Source: a virus
IMG/VR virus record: IMGVR_UViG_3300031566_000064
Location: 1 to 49,746 of that record
Direction: 5' to 3' (one strand)
Length of the DNA: 49,746 bases
Part shown: positions 14,453 through 23,322 of the stretch, piece by piece
How the letters are laid out: every line of letters starts with the position of its first letter
How positions within the stretch are numbered: position 1 is the stretch's first letter
Position numbers and translations under genes: made by a program
The notes under the pieces: generated by a model
The model's database searches: none
The model's input: the letters and a program-made list of their open reading frames with translations, nothing else
What the model was told of the DNA's origin: nothing

Positions 14453-14530
14453 TACCAGAAGTGTTAGGCGAGAGCCAGAAACATTAGGTGTTTAACATTT
14501 CACGTTAATTCTAAAAAGAGGTAATTAAAA

Positions 14531-15835
14531 ATGTCTGAAGATATTAAAAAAACAGAAGAAAAGGACGAAACCGTTATGGTTAAGGTTTCAGACCTGAAAA
14601 AAATCATCAGCGAGGGTATTGAGTCGCAGTTGAAAGTAAGCGGAATCACGATTGACGATAACATGAAAGCTATGGTTCGTGAAATTGCTGAAGAAGTTTA
14701 CAACAACGACAAAAACAATGCACAGCGTACTACGAAACTTTCGCCAAGAGAGGACCCGAAAGGCGGATTCAAATCAATGTCCGATTTTGCGTCTGCTGTC
14801 ATCAAGTTTGAAACATCTGAAACTCATACCATGACTCCCGAACTTGTTGAATGGACGAAAATCTGTGATGCAAGACAGAAAACAGCCGGAAGTCCCGCAC
14901 AAAGTCTGGAAAGTGGAGAGCTTGGCGGATTTCTCATTCCTACTGAGTTCAGTTCGACTGTTATGATGAGAGTAAGAGAACGCTCAAATATCATGCAGTC
15001 CGCAAGAGTCGTGCCGATGAGCGCGAACACAATTAACGTTCCCTATATCAAAGGCTTCAACGAAAGTCAGGGCAAAGTTCATGGTAACATCAGCTTTATA
15101 TGGCCGCAGGAAACAGGCGACCGCTCTGCCGGAAAGAATATTGAGCTTGGCGAAATTCAGTTAACCCTGCGTGAAGCATCCGCAATGGTGTACCTGAACA
15201 ATTCACTAACAAAATTCAGTCCGATTTCGATTGAGCCTTTTGTAACGTCCGCTCTTGATGACGCTCTTGATTTTGCATTATCAGAAGTGTTCATTGACGG
15301 TAGTGGAGCCGGCAAGCCTCTCGGTATCTTGAATTCAGACTCTTTGGTTTCTGTTGCTGCAGAAGCCGAACAGTCAGCCGATACCATTGAAATCGAAAAC
15401 ATCCTCCAAATGTTTGCAAGGCATTACGGAACAAACAAAGAATGGTTCGCGAACGTTGACTGCTTGCCACAGATTGCCACTATGGTAATCGCAGGCGGTG
15501 GAACATCCACTCCTGTATTTATGCCCGCAGGTGGAGCAACCGGAAGATTGAGCGATACTCTGCTCGGCCGTCCGATAAGATGGAATGACCATGCGAAAAC
15601 TCTCGGCGATGCCGGAGATATTATTCTTGCCGATTGGAGCCAGTATCTTGTAGGACTGTTCAAGGGCGATGGCGGGATGGAAGTTGCGGAGTCTATTCAT
15701 CTGAAATTCGATTACAATCAAAAGGCATTGAGATTTACGTTCTATGTTGATGGACAGTCTTGGTGGCCTACACCGTTTACTCCGAAAAACAGCACAAAAA
15801 CTCGGAGTCCTTTTGTCGTTACCGTAGCGCGCTGA
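14531..15835 (+). CDS. Major capsid protein (HK97 fold)
   Basis: The first 120 residues form a charged helical delta-domain (scaffold-like, normally removed by the protease). The core begins near SLESGELGGFLIPTEFSSTV and contains SARVVPMSANTINVPY, REASAMVYLNNSLT, ALSEVFIDGSGAGKPLGIL and NQKALRFTFYVDGQ, the usual E-loop, P-domain and A-domain signatures of HK97-type capsids. The 434-aa length and position after the protease agree. It should be the most abundant virion protein. Confidence 0.92.
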   Translation: MSEDIKKTEEKDETVMVKVSDLKKIISEGIESQLKVSGITIDDNMKAMVREIAEEVYNNDKNNAQRTTKLSPREDPKGGFKSMSDFASAVIKFETSETHTMTPELVEWTKICDARQKTAGSPAQSLESGELGGFLIPTEFSSTVMMRVRERSNIMQSARVVPMSANTINVPYIKGFNESQGKVHGNISFIWPQETGDRSAGKNIELGEIQLTLREASAMVYLNNSLTKFSPISIEPFVTSALDDALDFALSEVFIDGSGAGKPLGILNSDSLVSVAAEAEQSADTIEIENILQMFARHYGTNKEWFANVDCLPQIATMVIAGGGTSTPVFMPAGGATGRLSDTLLGRPIRWNDHAKTLGDAGDIILADWSQYLVGLFKGDGGMEVAESIHLKFDYNQKALRFTFYVDGQSWWPTPFTPKNSTKTRSPFVVTVAR

Positions 15836-15845
15836 GGCAAATAAA

Positions 15846-16025
15846 TTGGAAAAATGGCATATTGACCATATTATCCCAGTTTCAGCATTTAATTTTACCA
15901 AGCCCGAGCATATAGACTTTAATAAATGTTGGGCATTGAGTAATTTACAACCACTATGGGCAGAAGAAAATCTATCAAAACATAAAAAACTTAAAGAAGC
16001 TTTTCAACCAAGTTTTATGTTTTAG
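15846..16025 (+). pseudogene. HNH endonuclease remnant after capsid gene
   Basis: A 59-codon open frame with only a TTG at its head encodes KWHIDHIIPVSAFNFTKPEH, CWALSNLQPLWAEENLSKH and ends AFQPSFMF. This is the C-terminal HNH domain of the genes at 10176 and 29709 with everything before it gone. It lies directly after the capsid stop. It marks a past homing or recombination event, with most of the endonuclease since lost. Confidence 0.8.
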
Positions 16026-16101
16026 TTAAAAAGGTTTTTAGAATTCTTTCCGTAGCAAATTGCTAAAAAAGAAAAACAAACTTTAAACAAGGAGCACTAC
16101 G

Positions 16102-16797
16102 ATGTTTGGTAAAGAAATGGTTCAAAACATGGATTTTGTCATGATACCTCCGCAAGATATTGATGACGCTGCTGTCGATTCAGCTTGGGTTGACATGAAA
16201 AATTATGGTCATGCAGTTGTTATTATTTCTGTTGGAGATACATCAGGAGCAGCATTTGCCGTAACGTTCAACGAGGCAAGCGATACGTCCGGAACAGGCG
16301 AACAGGTTCTTGCTTATACAAGAGCATGGTCAAGCGGTCAAAAACTGCTTATCGACACAGTTGTCGGCACTCCGGTTGTAGGTGAAACTATAACATCAAC
16401 GCTTACGGCTGAAATCAATGAAATCGGTAAAGATTATCTTATCGTTAGAAATCTCACAGGCGGAACAACTTGGACTGATAACGCGGCAATAACATTCGGC
16501 AATTCCGGCGCAACTGCTGTTATGAACGGAACAGGCGAACAGGAAGATATTTTAGTTCCTCTTTATACAGCTCCGTCAAGCACAGTTACAATACCGGCCG
16601 TTACGTTCAAGAATTATTTGTTCGAAATTGATGCCGATAGTCTGTCTACTGGTTACAGTTGTATTCAGGTTGCGTTGTCTGATCCGACTGCCGCTACGAT
16701 TGCAGGTGGCATAATTATTCTGTCTGACGCAAGATACAGAGGTATGCCAATGCCAGGTGTTATGGGAACGCAGAAGATGGCCGCAACGTTTGCGTAA
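16102..16797 (+). CDS. Putative virion or decoration protein, 231 aa
   Basis: Rich in Ala, Gly, Thr and Val with beta-strand periodicity (MKNYGHAVVIISVGDTSGA, FKNYLFEIDADSLSTGYSCI), which is typical of capsid-surface or tail structural proteins. GGAG precedes ATG 16102. Its place directly after the capsid gene suggests a head decoration or cement protein. No named family is recognised. Confidence 0.65.
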   Translation: MFGKEMVQNMDFVMIPPQDIDDAAVDSAWVDMKNYGHAVVIISVGDTSGAAFAVTFNEASDTSGTGEQVLAYTRAWSSGQKLLIDTVVGTPVVGETITSTLTAEINEIGKDYLIVRNLTGGTTWTDNAAITFGNSGATAVMNGTGEQEDILVPLYTAPSSTVTIPAVTFKNYLFEIDADSLSTGYSCIQVALSDPTAATIAGGIIILSDARYRGMPMPGVMGTQKMAATFA

Positions 16798-16816
16798 TTT
16801 AACGGAGGCTATATAA

Positions 16817-17140
16817 ATGCAATATTACAAAATAGTTAAACCATATCCCGGCTTTGAAGTAGGACAGGTTATTTCGGTTGCCAGTCCAGAACGTTTTGCA
16901 GATATGCAAGCGGGTTATGGTATTCCGGCAGATGACCCTAATATCGTTAAGCCGAAAACCGACGAGAAAAAGGTTGAGAAAGTACTTGAGAAAGCTACTG
17001 TTGAAATAGTCGATGAAGTAGTTGATAAAGTCGAAATTGAGGCAGAAGTTGTTATTGAGAAAGAACCTGAAGTAAAACCGGTTGAAACAAAAAGGGCTGT
17101 TAGCAGAAAAGCCACTCAAAAACCGAAGAAAACGGAATAG
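16817..17140 (+). CDS. Hypothetical protein with Val/Glu/Lys-rich tail, 107 aa
   Basis: A small N-terminal domain (YYKIVKPYPGFEVGQVISVA) is followed by a low-complexity tail of Val-Glu-Lys repeats and a basic end (SRKATQKPKKTE). CGGAGG precedes ATG 16817. A minor head component is possible. A hairpin with a short T run follows the stop. Confidence 0.6.
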   Translation: MQYYKIVKPYPGFEVGQVISVASPERFADMQAGYGIPADDPNIVKPKTDEKKVEKVLEKATVEIVDEVVDKVEIEAEVVIEKEPEVKPVETKRAVSRKATQKPKKTE

Positions 17141-17142
17141 GG

Positions 17143-17168
17143 AGAGCAGGGCTAATTCCCTGCTCTTT
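17143..17168 (+). terminator. Intergenic hairpin, weak terminator or processing site
   Basis: AGAGCAGGG pairs with CCCTGCTCT around a CTAATT loop (17143-17166), followed by only TT before CC. The T run is too short for an efficient terminator, so partial attenuation or mRNA protection between structural genes is more likely. Confidence 0.5.
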
Positions 17169-17189
17169 CCTCAAAGGAGGGCAAATATA

Positions 17190-17633
17190 ATGAGTAACGC
17201 AGTAGTTGAAGTAATATTAAAGAAACCGTATATGAACTTTCCGAAAGGTGCAAAAGTTACTCTTGGTAGAGATAAAGCAGACTTGCTTGTTAAGAGAAAA
17301 ACTGCAATCATAAAAGGAGTAGAGGCAAGTTATTCGGAGGACGAAGTAGGTAACAAACTGCTCTCGAAGCAAAAAGAAATTGATGAAATGAATGGCAAGT
17401 TACTTGATGCCACAGATGAAAATGTAAGTCTGAAAAAAGCAAATGCCGAACTGAACGGACTATTGGATGAGGAGCAAAGGAAAGTGGGATTTCTCGAGAG
17501 TAAAGTTAAAAAGTATTCCGATGCTTATAGAGATTTTAACAAAACCGAACCGGAAAATAAGGCAGTTAACGCTCCGCCGGTTGATAAAATGATAAAGGGA
17601 GATAAGTCCGAAACAAAGGACGTTAAAAAGTAA
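17190..17633 (+). CDS. Hypothetical coiled-coil structural protein, 147 aa
   Basis: ATG 17190 (AAAGGAGG upstream) begins MSNAVVEVILKKPYMNFPKG. After a small beta domain comes a coiled coil (residues about 60-120, SKQKEIDEMNGKLLDATDEN) and a charged tail. The upstream extension of the frame (to 17082) reads through the previous gene in another frame and is not coding. Unknown role; it belongs to the head operon. Confidence 0.65.
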   Translation: MSNAVVEVILKKPYMNFPKGAKVTLGRDKADLLVKRKTAIIKGVEASYSEDEVGNKLLSKQKEIDEMNGKLLDATDENVSLKKANAELNGLLDEEQRKVGFLESKVKKYSDAYRDFNKTEPENKAVNAPPVDKMIKGDKSETKDVKK

Positions 17634-17674
17634 ATTTCTAAACAGCGGTTAAAATCCGTGAAAGGAAAAATGAA

Positions 17675-18616
17675 ATGGGTAGTAAAACTTCTTTATTTTA
17701 TAACAGACAGTCAGGCGGGAGATTCGCCATCGAGGACCAAGGTTTGAATACTGGGAATAGATGGTTTGTTGACTCCGGAAGTGCTAATGCAGGAAATGCT
17801 GCAGGAAAAGGCATGAGCCCGTCCGCTCCGTTTTCTTCCCTGACATACGCTTTTTCGTCCGACCGCGTTCAGGCTAACAACGGTGATATTGTTTATGTTA
17901 TGCCCGGACACGCTGAAGCAGTTGCTTCTGACGGTGCATTGACGATTGATATTGCAGGTGTCGAAGTTTGGGGACTTGGTAGAGGTGATAACCGCCCTCT
18001 TATAACAATATCGACCGCCGCCGCAGCAGCAGCCCTGATAACCGGAGCCGGAACGATAATGCACGGTTTCAGATGGAGCATTGCAATTGATGCCGCGACC
18101 GACCCGATACAAATCTCTGGAGCCGGTGGTGATTTCTACGATTGGGAGATTATAGAAGCGTCCGCTTGCGAAGCTCTCGACCTGTTAAGCGTTTCCACAG
18201 GTGGAACACGCACAAAAATCCATGACATGGTTATCAAAGGCAGGAATACTACTGATGGCGATGCTCTCAATGCAATTCATCTTGACGGCTGTGATGATGT
18301 CGAAATTTACAACATCCACGCCTATAACGGAGATTGGAAAGAAGGTGTAATATTCAATCAGGGCGATGAAGTATTGGATATTAAAATTCACGACTGCATA
18401 CTGCAAACCAAAGCGACCGAAGATTTGTCAATAGTTCTCGATACTAACGCAACCGGTGAGATATACAATCTGAAATGTATTCTGTTCGAGAATGCAGCGA
18501 ATATCGATGAGTGTTTGAGCATTGGCAAATGCCACGCTTATGACCCGATACTTGTTGTCAATGCCGATGGCGAAAAAGGTATTGAATGGCCGGGTACTGA
18601 TTCAACAGACGCATAA
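17675..18616 (+). CDS. Beta-helix virion protein, 313 aa
   Basis: After an N-terminal segment (YNRQSGGRFAIEDQGLNTGN) the sequence shows the repeated short strands of a right-handed parallel beta-helix (AGVEVWGLGRGDNRPLITIS, KIHDMVIKGRNTTDGDALNA, VEIYNIHAYNG), as in pectate-lyase-like phage decoration or tail proteins. No catalytic residues can be assigned. Encoded between capsid and connector genes, it may be a head spike or surface fibre. Confidence 0.65.
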   Translation: MGSKTSLFYNRQSGGRFAIEDQGLNTGNRWFVDSGSANAGNAAGKGMSPSAPFSSLTYAFSSDRVQANNGDIVYVMPGHAEAVASDGALTIDIAGVEVWGLGRGDNRPLITISTAAAAAALITGAGTIMHGFRWSIAIDAATDPIQISGAGGDFYDWEIIEASACEALDLLSVSTGGTRTKIHDMVIKGRNTTDGDALNAIHLDGCDDVEIYNIHAYNGDWKEGVIFNQGDEVLDIKIHDCILQTKATEDLSIVLDTNATGEIYNLKCILFENAANIDECLSIGKCHAYDPILVVNADGEKGIEWPGTDSTDA

Positions 18617-18635
18617 TATATTGCTTATAACGATT

Positions 18636-18659
18636 GCAGGGGTTCGCAAGTTCCCCTGC
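18636..18659 (+). other. Intergenic hairpin without T run
   Basis: GCAGGGG (18636-18642) pairs with CCCCTGC (18653-18659) around a 10-nt loop. No T run follows. Similar hairpins stand after other structural genes (17143, 19513). Confidence 0.55.
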
Positions 18660-18683
18660 ATACTAATAGTTAAGAGGTAAATT

Positions 18684-18875
18684 ATGATAGAAATAGTATC
18701 AAGAATTAAGCAATATCAGGGACCCTCAACAGATACGAAACCGAAAGACAATAGTGTTTATCCCGGTTCGACTTTCCATGAGGTAAATACTGGTGCGTTG
18801 TTTGTTTATTACAATGGCGATTGGATTGATGATTTGAGATATATTTACGCAATTTCACAAGGTATTAAACCGTAA
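18684..18875 (+). CDS. Small hypothetical structural-operon protein, 63 aa
   Basis: Starts MIEIVSRIKQYQGPSTDTKP and contains GSTFHEVNTGALFVYYNGDW, a short beta-hairpin pattern like the tips of fibre or capsid-associated proteins. AAGAGG precedes ATG 18684. Unrecognised. Confidence 0.6.
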   Translation: MIEIVSRIKQYQGPSTDTKPKDNSVYPGSTFHEVNTGALFVYYNGDWIDDLRYIYAISQGIKP

Positions 18876-18893
18876 AACATAAGGAGTACGACA

Positions 18894-19499
18894 ATGCAAT
18901 TAGAAGGAAAAGTAGGTGTGCAGGCTTTGAATAGCGGTTCGCCCGGTGTTATAAGAATTGACGGTAGAGGTAATGTCAGCACTCAAAAGGGCGGAAAATA
19001 TACTGAAGCGACATTAGCAGGTAGAATGTTCGCCGTTGCGAATCAGGCTGTTGTGAATGTAACGGCTGGTTTAGCAGCAACCTATACAGGACTTGCTCTT
19101 GTTAATCCGGTAGGTTCTGGGAAAAATCTTATTATACATGAAATGGGTGCTATTAATGAAATTGCACTCCCTACTGCCGCTTGTGTATTCGGAGTTATGA
19201 CAGGTGGCGGTGTAGGTGCAGCCACATCAGTAATCGCAGCACGAAACAGATTGTCAGGTGGGCCGGCATCGAAAGCTTATGTTGATAGTGCCGTTGTATT
19301 CACGGAAGCACCCGTACTTGAACAGGTTTTTCATACGTTCCATACTGGAGCAGTTACGACTGCTATAGGTTCGGGGTTTTATGCGATTCTTGACGGTTCG
19401 CTGGTTATCACTCCCGGCTATCATGTATGTCCGTATGCTTCGGCTGTCAATAATGCAACTTTCCAGTTCTCGATTTTATGGGAAGAAATTGATGTGTAA
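18894..19499 (+). CDS. Putative virion surface protein, 201 aa
   Basis: The sequence is Gly/Ala/Val-rich and beta-strand-like (IIHEMGAINEIALPTAACVF, SGFYAILDGSLVITPGYHVC). The first 35 residues have a small loop motif (SGSPGVIRIDGRGNVSTQKG). It resembles head-fibre or decoration proteins encoded between capsid and connector. The assignment is by context, not family recognition. Confidence 0.6.
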   Translation: MQLEGKVGVQALNSGSPGVIRIDGRGNVSTQKGGKYTEATLAGRMFAVANQAVVNVTAGLAATYTGLALVNPVGSGKNLIIHEMGAINEIALPTAACVFGVMTGGGVGAATSVIAARNRLSGGPASKAYVDSAVVFTEAPVLEQVFHTFHTGAVTTAIGSGFYAILDGSLVITPGYHVCPYASAVNNATFQFSILWEEIDV

Positions 19500-19512
19500 T
19501 TAAAATTGTGAT

Positions 19513-19538
19513 TTGAGGGGGTGTAAAAGCCCCCTTAA
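19513..19538 (+). other. Intergenic hairpin without T run
   Basis: TTGAGGGGG (19513-19521) pairs with CCCCCTTAA (19530-19538) with one G-T wobble and an 8-nt loop. A second inverted repeat, GTTTAA-7 nt-TTAAAC, lies at 19603-19621. The 139-bp gap before the connector gene holds nothing else I can see. Confidence 0.55.
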
Positions 19539-19638
19539 ACGCAAGATATTGATTGGAAACAGTAAAGTTAATACAAACTATCACACTCAGACACGAAACG
19601 CTGTTTAAGGGCAGGTTAAACGATTACAGGAGCAAATA

Positions 19639-20235
19639 ATGCCATATAACGATACCGATACAGCACAGGCTTTAATTGGAACCGCAGGAGCATCGTTAAC
19701 AGAAGAAATACTAAACGTTGCTCAGGCTATTATTCACAAATGGAGTCAGTTGCGTTGGACGGACACGGCAGTTGTTGATAGGTTTTCTGGCAGGAATAAT
19801 AAAATAGTGTTTTTGAACTATCCGATTACGACTTGGAATTACTTGAAAGAGATTGACCAGCAGAACTCAAGTGAGAATGAGCTTGACAGATACAACGATT
19901 ATGATGTTGACGAGAAAACAGGAAAGCTCGATATATCAGGCGGAAACTATAAAGCATTTTTCCCGGAAACTGAAATGAGTTCTCCTATGGGACGATTTAT
20001 AAATGGCAATAATAATTATGAAGTTAGTTATATATACGGATATGATTCAACGAACAATAATTATCCGATTGTGCAGTACGTTGAGGCGGCAATTGCCCTA
20101 GAGATAAAGAAGAATCCACTTCTTTTGCAAACGTTAAACCTGACAGGCGGAACTACTCTGAACTTTGGCAACGATGGAATATATAAATTACTGCTAATGA
20201 TTCCACGGGGGAAAGGTGTAGGTAGGAAATATTGA
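19639..20235 (+). CDS. Head-tail connector (HK97 gp6-like)
   Basis: 198 aa. The N-terminal helices (AQALIGTAGASLTEEILNVA, HKWSQLRWTDTAVVDRFSG) and the C-terminal YIYGYDSTNNNYPIVQYVEA followed by AIALEIKKNP fit adaptor proteins that extend the portal ring. Gene order (connector, closure, terminator, gp10-like, tail tube) is the standard one. AGGAGC precedes ATG 19639. It ends with a TGA that overlaps the next TTG start. Confidence 0.7.
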   Translation: MPYNDTDTAQALIGTAGASLTEEILNVAQAIIHKWSQLRWTDTAVVDRFSGRNNKIVFLNYPITTWNYLKEIDQQNSSENELDRYNDYDVDEKTGKLDISGGNYKAFFPETEMSSPMGRFINGNNNYEVSYIYGYDSTNNNYPIVQYVEAAIALEIKKNPLLLQTLNLTGGTTLNFGNDGIYKLLLMIPRGKGVGRKY

Positions 20236-20609
20236 TTGAGAACCAGTTCATACAGACCTGCACAATACAAAGGAAAAAGGATAGTGCAAATTACGGCGGC
20301 ATAAGTGCTGATAATTATGACATCGTTTATGAAAAGGAACCGTGTTTGTTTATACAGACTATCGGCAGGACTGAAAAGAGAGGCGAGGCAGCAATCAGTA
20401 CAGTAATTGATGGATATATCAGGATTGGGAGAGAAATAGTAAGCACGGACAGGCTAATAATAAATGATTATATATATTATATCGCGAATGTTAAAGAAGT
20501 TAGGAATTTATACACAGATGAAATTGAGTTTTGGGAGGGAAGTGCAACAAGAGTAGGTAAATATACAGATGAATCAAGTGAACTTGTCATAAGAGAATAT
20601 GGAGGATAA
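20232..20609 (+). CDS. Head closure protein (SPP1 gp16-like)
   Basis: The start TTG 20232 overlaps the previous stop (TTGA). Motifs CTIQRKKDSANYGGISADNY and IINDYIYYIANVKEVRNLY match the small beta-barrel head-tail joining family that stops DNA leaking from the filled head. 125 aa is the normal size. Alternative starts downstream would cut the first strand. Confidence 0.7.
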   Translation: MIENQFIQTCTIQRKKDSANYGGISADNYDIVYEKEPCLFIQTIGRTEKRGEAAISTVIDGYIRIGREIVSTDRLIINDYIYYIANVKEVRNLYTDEIEFWEGSATRVGKYTDESSELVIREYGG

Positions 20610-20610
20610 A

Positions 20611-20781
20611 ATGAAAACACGGTTACAGTTGCTCGATGGACTTGTGAATGGAACACTCACGGGAAAAGAAAGAATGATTGCTTTAGAAAATCCAGTTGTA
20701 TTTAAAGCGTATGAAGATATTCTAAATGGTGGTGTTTTTAAAACGAAACCGAAACACGCAAAGACAAAGGGGGCGAAATAA
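20611..20781 (+). CDS. Small hypothetical protein, 56 aa
   Basis: ATG 20611 follows GGAGGATAAA and begins MKTRLQLLDGLVNGTLTGKE. It is helical with a basic C-terminus (KTKPKHAKTKGAK). The in-frame ATG at 20599 lacks a ribosome site. Its stop overlaps the next ATG (TAATG). Unrecognised. Confidence 0.6.
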   Translation: MKTRLQLLDGLVNGTLTGKERMIALENPVVFKAYEDILNGGVFKTKPKHAKTKGAK

Positions 20782-21317
20782 TGCCAGATTTAAAATTAGT
20801 TAATATTCCCGGAGCAGGACCGCTTATATATTCAAAGATGGGTGCAGGGACGAGAGCGACTGCTGACCTTTTCAATTTTCAGAAAAATAATACAGAGGTA
20901 TTCAGCGTTGACTATCAAGGACTGCCTGATCCCGGCGGAAACCAAGCCTCAAGAGTATTGTCGATAGAAGTTGGAGATATTGTTGCCGACTCTGATGCTC
21001 TTGATTTCTTCTTGTTTGAAGTACGGTCCACTATCGTAATAACCGCAGTAAGTTATTCTGTCGATACTGCGACTGCAGACGGTAGTTCTAGCGGACAGAC
21101 GCTTTTAATAAGCGATGAATCTGCCAATCAAATCGTTTCCGTTGCAACACCTTCAGCTAATCCCGGAGTAGCACAGGCGACAGTAACAACGATGGGTGAT
21201 GTAACCTACGGAACGTTGACTACCGGAGATTATCTAATGTTCGCTCCGACAAAAGTTTCATCCGGTTTAGCGATGAGCGGATTGACTTTCTATTTCACTT
21301 ATACGATGAGCAATTAA
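20781..21317 (+). CDS. Structural protein with one beta-sandwich repeat
   Basis: 178 aa. The segment SIEVGDIVADSDALDFFLFE to SSGLAMSGLTFYFTYTM looks like a single beta-sandwich domain. It aligns by eye with two segments of the next protein (VNLGDLSADSDDYDYPLLRF... and MANIGTIVAADSEAKKCVLI...), so the two genes arose by domain duplication. Virion surface or tail-associated function is inferred from context. Confidence 0.65.
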   Translation: MPDLKLVNIPGAGPLIYSKMGAGTRATADLFNFQKNNTEVFSVDYQGLPDPGGNQASRVLSIEVGDIVADSDALDFFLFEVRSTIVITAVSYSVDTATADGSSSGQTLLISDESANQIVSVATPSANPGVAQATVTTMGDVTYGTLTTGDYLMFAPTKVSSGLAMSGLTFYFTYTMSN

Positions 21318-21347
21318 TCGATTTACATATAATTGGAGGTTAAAAAT

Positions 21348-22457
21348 ATGCCAGCATTAGACTTTGAAGATACTCAAAAGAGAGATGAATGTATCAAGGT
21401 TGATATATTCAATAAACGTGATTTTTTTCGTAATGATTTAGCGGGTACGAGAAACTTCACATGGACCAAAGACGGATTTCTCGACACGACAAGCGGATGG
21501 AAAGACCGGTATGTTACTGTAAATCTCGGCGATTTGTCTGCTGATAGTGATGATTATGACTATCCGCTTTTACGGTTCCCTGTTGACGTAACGATAACGA
21601 ACGTTGAGATTGCAGTCGATACAACGATTGTTGCAGATGCCACTAACTACAATACGTTCACAATATACTCAAGTGGACGATCAACAGCTATGGTAACTGC
21701 CCTATCGACCGCAACAGGCTTTACGTTGCACGTTCCGCGAGCATTTACAGGAATAACGGCCACTACTGGAAAACTCGCGGCCGGCGATACGATGTATCTT
21801 TCTCCTGTGGCGACAGCTTCCGGAAAAGCAATGAGCGGCGTTTCCGTTGCTGTAACTTTCACGGTTGACAGGCCTGAAGCAGTATCGGGCGACCAAGAGG
21901 ATAACCTCCTCCAGATTATTAACGGTGAGGCCGGGTCTGATGGCTTGATTGAGTCTGACCATTTGCTCCGCGACCATTTAATACAGCGCAGGAATAATGA
22001 AGTTGTAATGCGTATTGATGTTGATGGCATAATGACTGCCGGTCCGACATACACTCCTCCCGATATGTATCACGTTGCGATGGCGAATATCGGAACTATC
22101 GTTGCCGCTGATAGTGAAGCGAAAAAATGTGTATTGATAAAACCGAATGGAACTATACAGATTGACAAGATTTATTTCGGTGCAGACACGACTGCAGCAG
22201 CTGACAGCGAAACCGCTTATATGGAAGTTATTGTATGCGATGGTTCTGATAATAAAATCGCATCAGCTTTCGTTCACGGTCCCGCAGGAGCAGGGCAGGC
22301 TTTAACTGCTGGGCGTTTGTATGACATGGGCGAAATAAGCGATGAGTATTCTAAAATATCAAGTTCGGAGCAGGTTGAAGTTCAGTTCTTGGCTTTAGGC
22401 TCTCCGAGTGATATTGCAGGACTAACCGTTGCAATCGTTTATAGAAAGATTGATTAA
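21348..22457 (+). CDS. Structural protein with two beta-sandwich repeats
   Basis: ATG 21348 (ATTGGAGG upstream) gives 369 aa. After the N-terminal 50 residues there are two related domains (about 60-180 and 240-369), each beginning with a G-(D/T)-(L/I)-x-A-(D/A)-S pattern and ending SGxAMSGVSVAVTFTV or GLTVAIVYRKI. They are paralogous to the preceding gene. Near the C-terminus, bases 22341-22379 (DEYSKISSSEQVE) nearly match 44687-44725 in an unrelated gene. Likely a decoration or tail-tip protein. Confidence 0.65.
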   Translation: MPALDFEDTQKRDECIKVDIFNKRDFFRNDLAGTRNFTWTKDGFLDTTSGWKDRYVTVNLGDLSADSDDYDYPLLRFPVDVTITNVEIAVDTTIVADATNYNTFTIYSSGRSTAMVTALSTATGFTLHVPRAFTGITATTGKLAAGDTMYLSPVATASGKAMSGVSVAVTFTVDRPEAVSGDQEDNLLQIINGEAGSDGLIESDHLLRDHLIQRRNNEVVMRIDVDGIMTAGPTYTPPDMYHVAMANIGTIVAADSEAKKCVLIKPNGTIQIDKIYFGADTTAAADSETAYMEVIVCDGSDNKIASAFVHGPAGAGQALTAGRLYDMGEISDEYSKISSSEQVEVQFLALGSPSDIAGLTVAIVYRKID

Positions 22458-22882
22458 TGTTACCTGATTTTTCGATGGCGTTAAAAACATACTTGGAGTC
22501 CAAGCGAACCGATATAGTAGGCGGAAGCGATATTGAAAACAAGTTGCATTTTATACTTGATGAATTCGATACCGATACAGGTATTCCGGCTATTATGGTT
22601 AGAGAAACAGGAGGAGGTGGCGGTAATAATTATTTGCCGACTTTTACAACATCTACGTTTCAATTATGGACTCGGGCAAAACAGCCCCCACAGGCGAAGA
22701 CGCTAATCAGAAATGTTGATGTGTTTTTGCATAGATACGGACCTGCTTTGATGACTAATGATGTTTATGTGTGGCATATTGGAAGAAACACTAACCCTCA
22801 AAGGATGGACGACCCGGATACGCATTTTGCTCAATATTTTTGTTTGTATGATGTGGTGTATCGGGAAGCTGATGGTGCATGA
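22457..22882 (+). CDS. Tail terminator-like protein
   Basis: 141 aa; ATG 22457 overlaps the previous stop (TAATG). DFSMALKTYLESKRTD and FQLWTRAKQPPQAKTLIRNV resemble the small ring proteins that cap the tail tube and bind the head connector. The position between closure and gp10-like genes supports it. The Gly-rich loop GGGGGNN is unusual but harmless. Confidence 0.65.
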   Translation: MLPDFSMALKTYLESKRTDIVGGSDIENKLHFILDEFDTDTGIPAIMVRETGGGGGNNYLPTFTTSTFQLWTRAKQPPQAKTLIRNVDVFLHRYGPALMTNDVYVWHIGRNTNPQRMDDPDTHFAQYFCLYDVVYREADGA

Positions 22883-23316
22883 TGAATAATGAACCATTGA
22901 AAATAGAGATTACAGGATCGGAAGAACTTTTAAAAACGTTCGGATTGTTATCTAAGGGAATAGATGCTGATTTTGTTATGATTAATGCTATGAAACGTAT
23001 TGGTAAAGAGGTTGAGGCAAACGCTAAAGATTTACTACAGGAGAAAATATATGAAACTCCGTCAAGTCCGTATTATGTTCGAACAGGACTTCTAAGAGCG
23101 AGAACGCAATCAGATAGCAATCCTACAAAAGAAATGAACGGAACGCTGTCAATATCTGTACGCTCAAAGGTTCATTACGCTCAATATATAGAGTTCGGAA
23201 CAAGCAGGATGAACGCAAGGGCGTTCTTGATGCCGGCAGCAGAAAAAACAAAGGGAGAAATATCAAGAATATTAAAAGATGCAATAATGGATTATTTAAA
23301 ATCAAAGGGGAGGTAA
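22879..23316 (+). CDS. HK97 gp10-like tail completion protein
   Basis: 145 aa. SPYYVRTGLLRARTQSD, VHYAQYIEFGTSRMNARAFL and MPAAEKTKGEI are the clear signature of the HK97 gp10 family, involved in joining tail to head. It starts with tandem ATGs at 22879/22882 overlapping the upstream stop. Confidence 0.85.
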   Translation: MMNNEPLKIEITGSEELLKTFGLLSKGIDADFVMINAMKRIGKEVEANAKDLLQEKIYETPSSPYYVRTGLLRARTQSDSNPTKEMNGTLSISVRSKVHYAQYIEFGTSRMNARAFLMPAAEKTKGEISRILKDAIMDYLKSKGR

Positions 23317-23322
23317 AATATT

